The position numbers and the translations under genes were made by a program. From NCBI GenBank assembly GCA_035506295.1, contig DATJPR010000192.1, forward strand, positions 1 to 5,659: a stretch of DNA of 5,659 bases, written 5' to 3'. Shown here one piece after another: positions 4,046 through 5,659 of this stretch (position 1 is its first letter; each line of letters starts with the position of its first letter). The notes below the pieces were generated by a model. The model was not told the origin of the DNA and made no database searches. It saw nothing but the letters and a program-made list of their open reading frames with translations. This DNA comes from DATJPR01 sp035506295. Lineage in GTDB: Bacteria > Bacteroidota > Ignavibacteria > UBA10030 > UBA6906.

Positions 4046-5659
4046 CTAGCCCAACACCAGCTCGACGGTGTTCTTTGACCCCTGCGCCTGCGGCGGTATC
4101 GGCATCGCAACCGGCTTGCCGTTCAGCGTCGCCGACTTCACGCCCTTCTGCACTCCCTGAGGGTTCTTCACGGTAATAGCATAGTCGGCTCCACGCCAGC
4201 GGCGTTCGATCGTGAACTCCTTCCACTCGGCGGGAATGCACGGGTCGATGGTCAAGCCGTCGAACCCGGGTCGCACGCCAAGGATCCAGTGCGTGGCAGC
4301 GATGTACGCCCAACCGGCGCTCCCGGTAAGCCAGGGATGACGCGCGCGGCCGAACGCCGTGTGGTCCCGCCCCATGATGAACTGGCAATAGGAGTACGGC
4401 TCCGACTCGCGGATGTTGATGATGTCGTTCTGCTCGTACGGCAGCTGGGAATTGTAGAACTCCATCGCCCGGTTTCCGCGCCCGAGCTTGCACTCGGCAA
4501 CGATGGCCCACGGGTTCGAATGGCTGAAGATCGCGCCGTTTTCTTTGATGCCGCGGTAGACACGCGTGATGTAGCCGATATCGTCATCGGGCTTCGTGAA
4601 CGACGGCCAGACAAGATGGATGCCGTACTTCGAGAACAGGTGCTTGTACACGGCATCCATGCACTGGATACCGCGTTCTCGGGAAACCGCATCCGAGGTC
4701 ACCGCCCAGCTGTTGCTTTCCAGGAAGATCTTCCCTTCGGGATTCTTGCTCGATCCGATCTTCTCCCCTTTCTTCGTGATTCCCCGGATGTACCATCCGC
4801 CGTCCCACAGTACCTTTTCGCACGCCAGACGGACGCGCGCGGCCATCGCGGAATATTTCTTCACATCCTCCTTGCGCCCGAGATATTCCGCCGCCTCGAT
4901 GAAATGCTGCAGCGCCCAATGGTGAAGAAACGACACCATGGCGCTTTCACCGCCTCCGAGGTTCAGGCAGTCGTTCCAGTCTGCGCGCAACCCCTTGCAG
5001 ATCCCGGTGCGTCCAACCTGTTCAGCGGAGAAATCCAATGAGCGCTTCATGTGCTCATACACGCTGCCTTCGCCCTTGTCGGCGAACGGGACGACCTCGT
5101 CGAGAAATCCGGTCTCGCCCGTCTCCTTCACATATTCACAGATCGACGGAATGATCCAGAGCGCATCGTCGGAGCAGGTGTCTTCCAGCCCGTGAATAAT
5201 ATCGGCGGGGCTCGGCGTCGGGACGACGGTCGGCAGCTTGACACCCGGGAGGCGGTCTTCTTTCGGCGCGAACACGTCGGGGTCGAACAAATGAAGGCCG
5301 TATCCCTGACTCACCTGGCCGTGCAGGAGCTCCAGCAGGCGTTGTTTGACTTTTGAAGGATTCGTGTGAGGAACGGACATCACGTCCTGAGACGTGTCGC
5401 GATACCCGAGGCCTGTTCTTCCACCCACCTCGACGAAGGAGGCAAAGCGCGACCACACAACGCAGGTTTCCGCCTGATAGAGCGTCCATGTGTTGATCAT
5501 CGAGTTCATGCCTGCACTCGGCGTCGTGCACTGGAAGACGGATCGCTTCGCGCGCCAGTATTCTTTCAACTCAGCGAAGGCGCGGTCCGCCGCCGCTCCA
5601 TCGCGATACTTTTTTCGCATGGCGCTTCCGACGCTTCGCGATCCCGGACCGAGCAGAAA
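4046..5659 (-). CDS. chbP: GH94 chitobiose phosphorylase, C-terminal part
   Basis: The visible 537 residues run off the right edge; the family is about 800 long, so roughly the first 265 (the N-terminal beta-sandwich and linker) are missing. GH94 enzymes use phosphate to split a beta-linked disaccharide with inversion; a chitobiose phosphorylase makes GlcNAc-1-phosphate plus GlcNAc in the cytoplasm. The window-edge residues FLLGPG fit the start of the (alpha/alpha)6 barrel. Other motifs, numbered from the edge, are LGYRDTSQD (about 84-92, substrate binding), RADWNDCLNLGGGESAMVSF (about 225-244, containing the general-acid Asp), FLESNSWA, NGAIFSHSNPWA, HPWLTGSAGW (phosphate-side loop) and the C-terminal jelly-roll segment DPCIPAEW. 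ADWNDCLNLGGGES and the end IPPQAQGSKN match my memory of the Vibrio proteolyticus chitobiose phosphorylase more than cellobiose phosphorylases. No signal peptide can be judged. The methionine at 5620 is internal, not the start. The chitinase two genes away supports the assignment. Confidence 0.88.
   Translation of the reverse strand, partial: FLLGPGSRSVGSAMRKKYRDGAAADRAFAELKEYWRAKRSVFQCTTPSAGMNSMINTWTLYQAETCVVWSRFASFVEVGGRTGLGYRDTSQDVMSVPHTNPSKVKQRLLELLHGQVSQGYGLHLFDPDVFAPKEDRLPGVKLPTVVPTPSPADIIHGLEDTCSDDALWIIPSICEYVKETGETGFLDEVVPFADKGEGSVYEHMKRSLDFSAEQVGRTGICKGLRADWNDCLNLGGGESAMVSFLHHWALQHFIEAAEYLGRKEDVKKYSAMAARVRLACEKVLWDGGWYIRGITKKGEKIGSSKNPEGKIFLESNSWAVTSDAVSRERGIQCMDAVYKHLFSKYGIHLVWPSFTKPDDDIGYITRVYRGIKENGAIFSHSNPWAIVAECKLGRGNRAMEFYNSQLPYEQNDIINIRESEPYSYCQFIMGRDHTAFGRARHPWLTGSAGWAYIAATHWILGVRPGFDGLTIDPCIPAEWKEFTIERRWRGADYAITVKNPQGVQKGVKSATLNGKPVAMPIPPQAQGSKNTVELVLG

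Noticed and set aside
4289..5041. 250-codon open frame on the plus strand
   Set aside because: It is antisense to the well-supported GH94 gene and shows no family pattern.

Overview
The window looks like a chromosomal stretch from a Gram-negative member of the Bacteroidota/Chlorobiota (FCB) group, plausibly an Ignavibacteria- or Kapabacteria-like lineage. The main reason is a secreted enzyme ending in a type IX secretion (T9SS) sorting tail of the 'QNYPNPFNP ... VYDLLGRE ... SSGVYLYRL ... KMLVLR' type. The GC-rich coding sequence and the mix of genes fit this, but no rRNA or marker gene confirms it.

Layout, left to right. Positions 1-238 hold no convincing gene; they contain a heptamer array (55-89) and an imperfect inverted repeat (171-231). 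Positions 239-511 (minus) hold an orphan second T9SS tail without an enzyme. Positions 510-1880 (minus) encode a secreted GH18 chitinase with an intact active site. It overlaps by 4 bases the upstream gene 1877-3364 (minus, GTG start), a membrane-anchored RsbU/SpoIIE-type PP2C phosphatase, so the two form an operon read phosphatase then chitinase. A 117-base divergent gap separates this operon from a small plus-strand gene, 3482-3850, a divergent GIY-YIG-fold protein lacking the usual catalytic tyrosines and arginine. A 195-base convergent gap (3851-4045) is mostly a 149-base imperfect palindrome built from heptamers. Last is the C-terminal two thirds of a GH94 phosphorylase (4046-5659, minus), best read as N,N'-diacetylchitobiose phosphorylase; its N-terminus lies beyond the right edge.

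How the genes may work together: the GH18 enzyme would release chitin oligosaccharides outside the cell, and the GH94 enzyme would split chitobiose by phosphorolysis inside it. The phosphatase is a signalling protein that may set a partner-switching or anti-sigma response and is translationally linked to the chitinase. No transporter or GlcNAc kinase is in view.

The least ordinary feature is non-coding. Several unrelated sequence motifs (TTTTAGA, CTGTCCG, AGTCGAT) each repeat degenerately with a period of exactly 7 bases in the gene-poor gaps, and one such array lies inside the chitinase gene at the junction with its sorting tail. The orphan tail begins at a matching array, which suggests that these arrays mark recombination points for exchanging T9SS tails.
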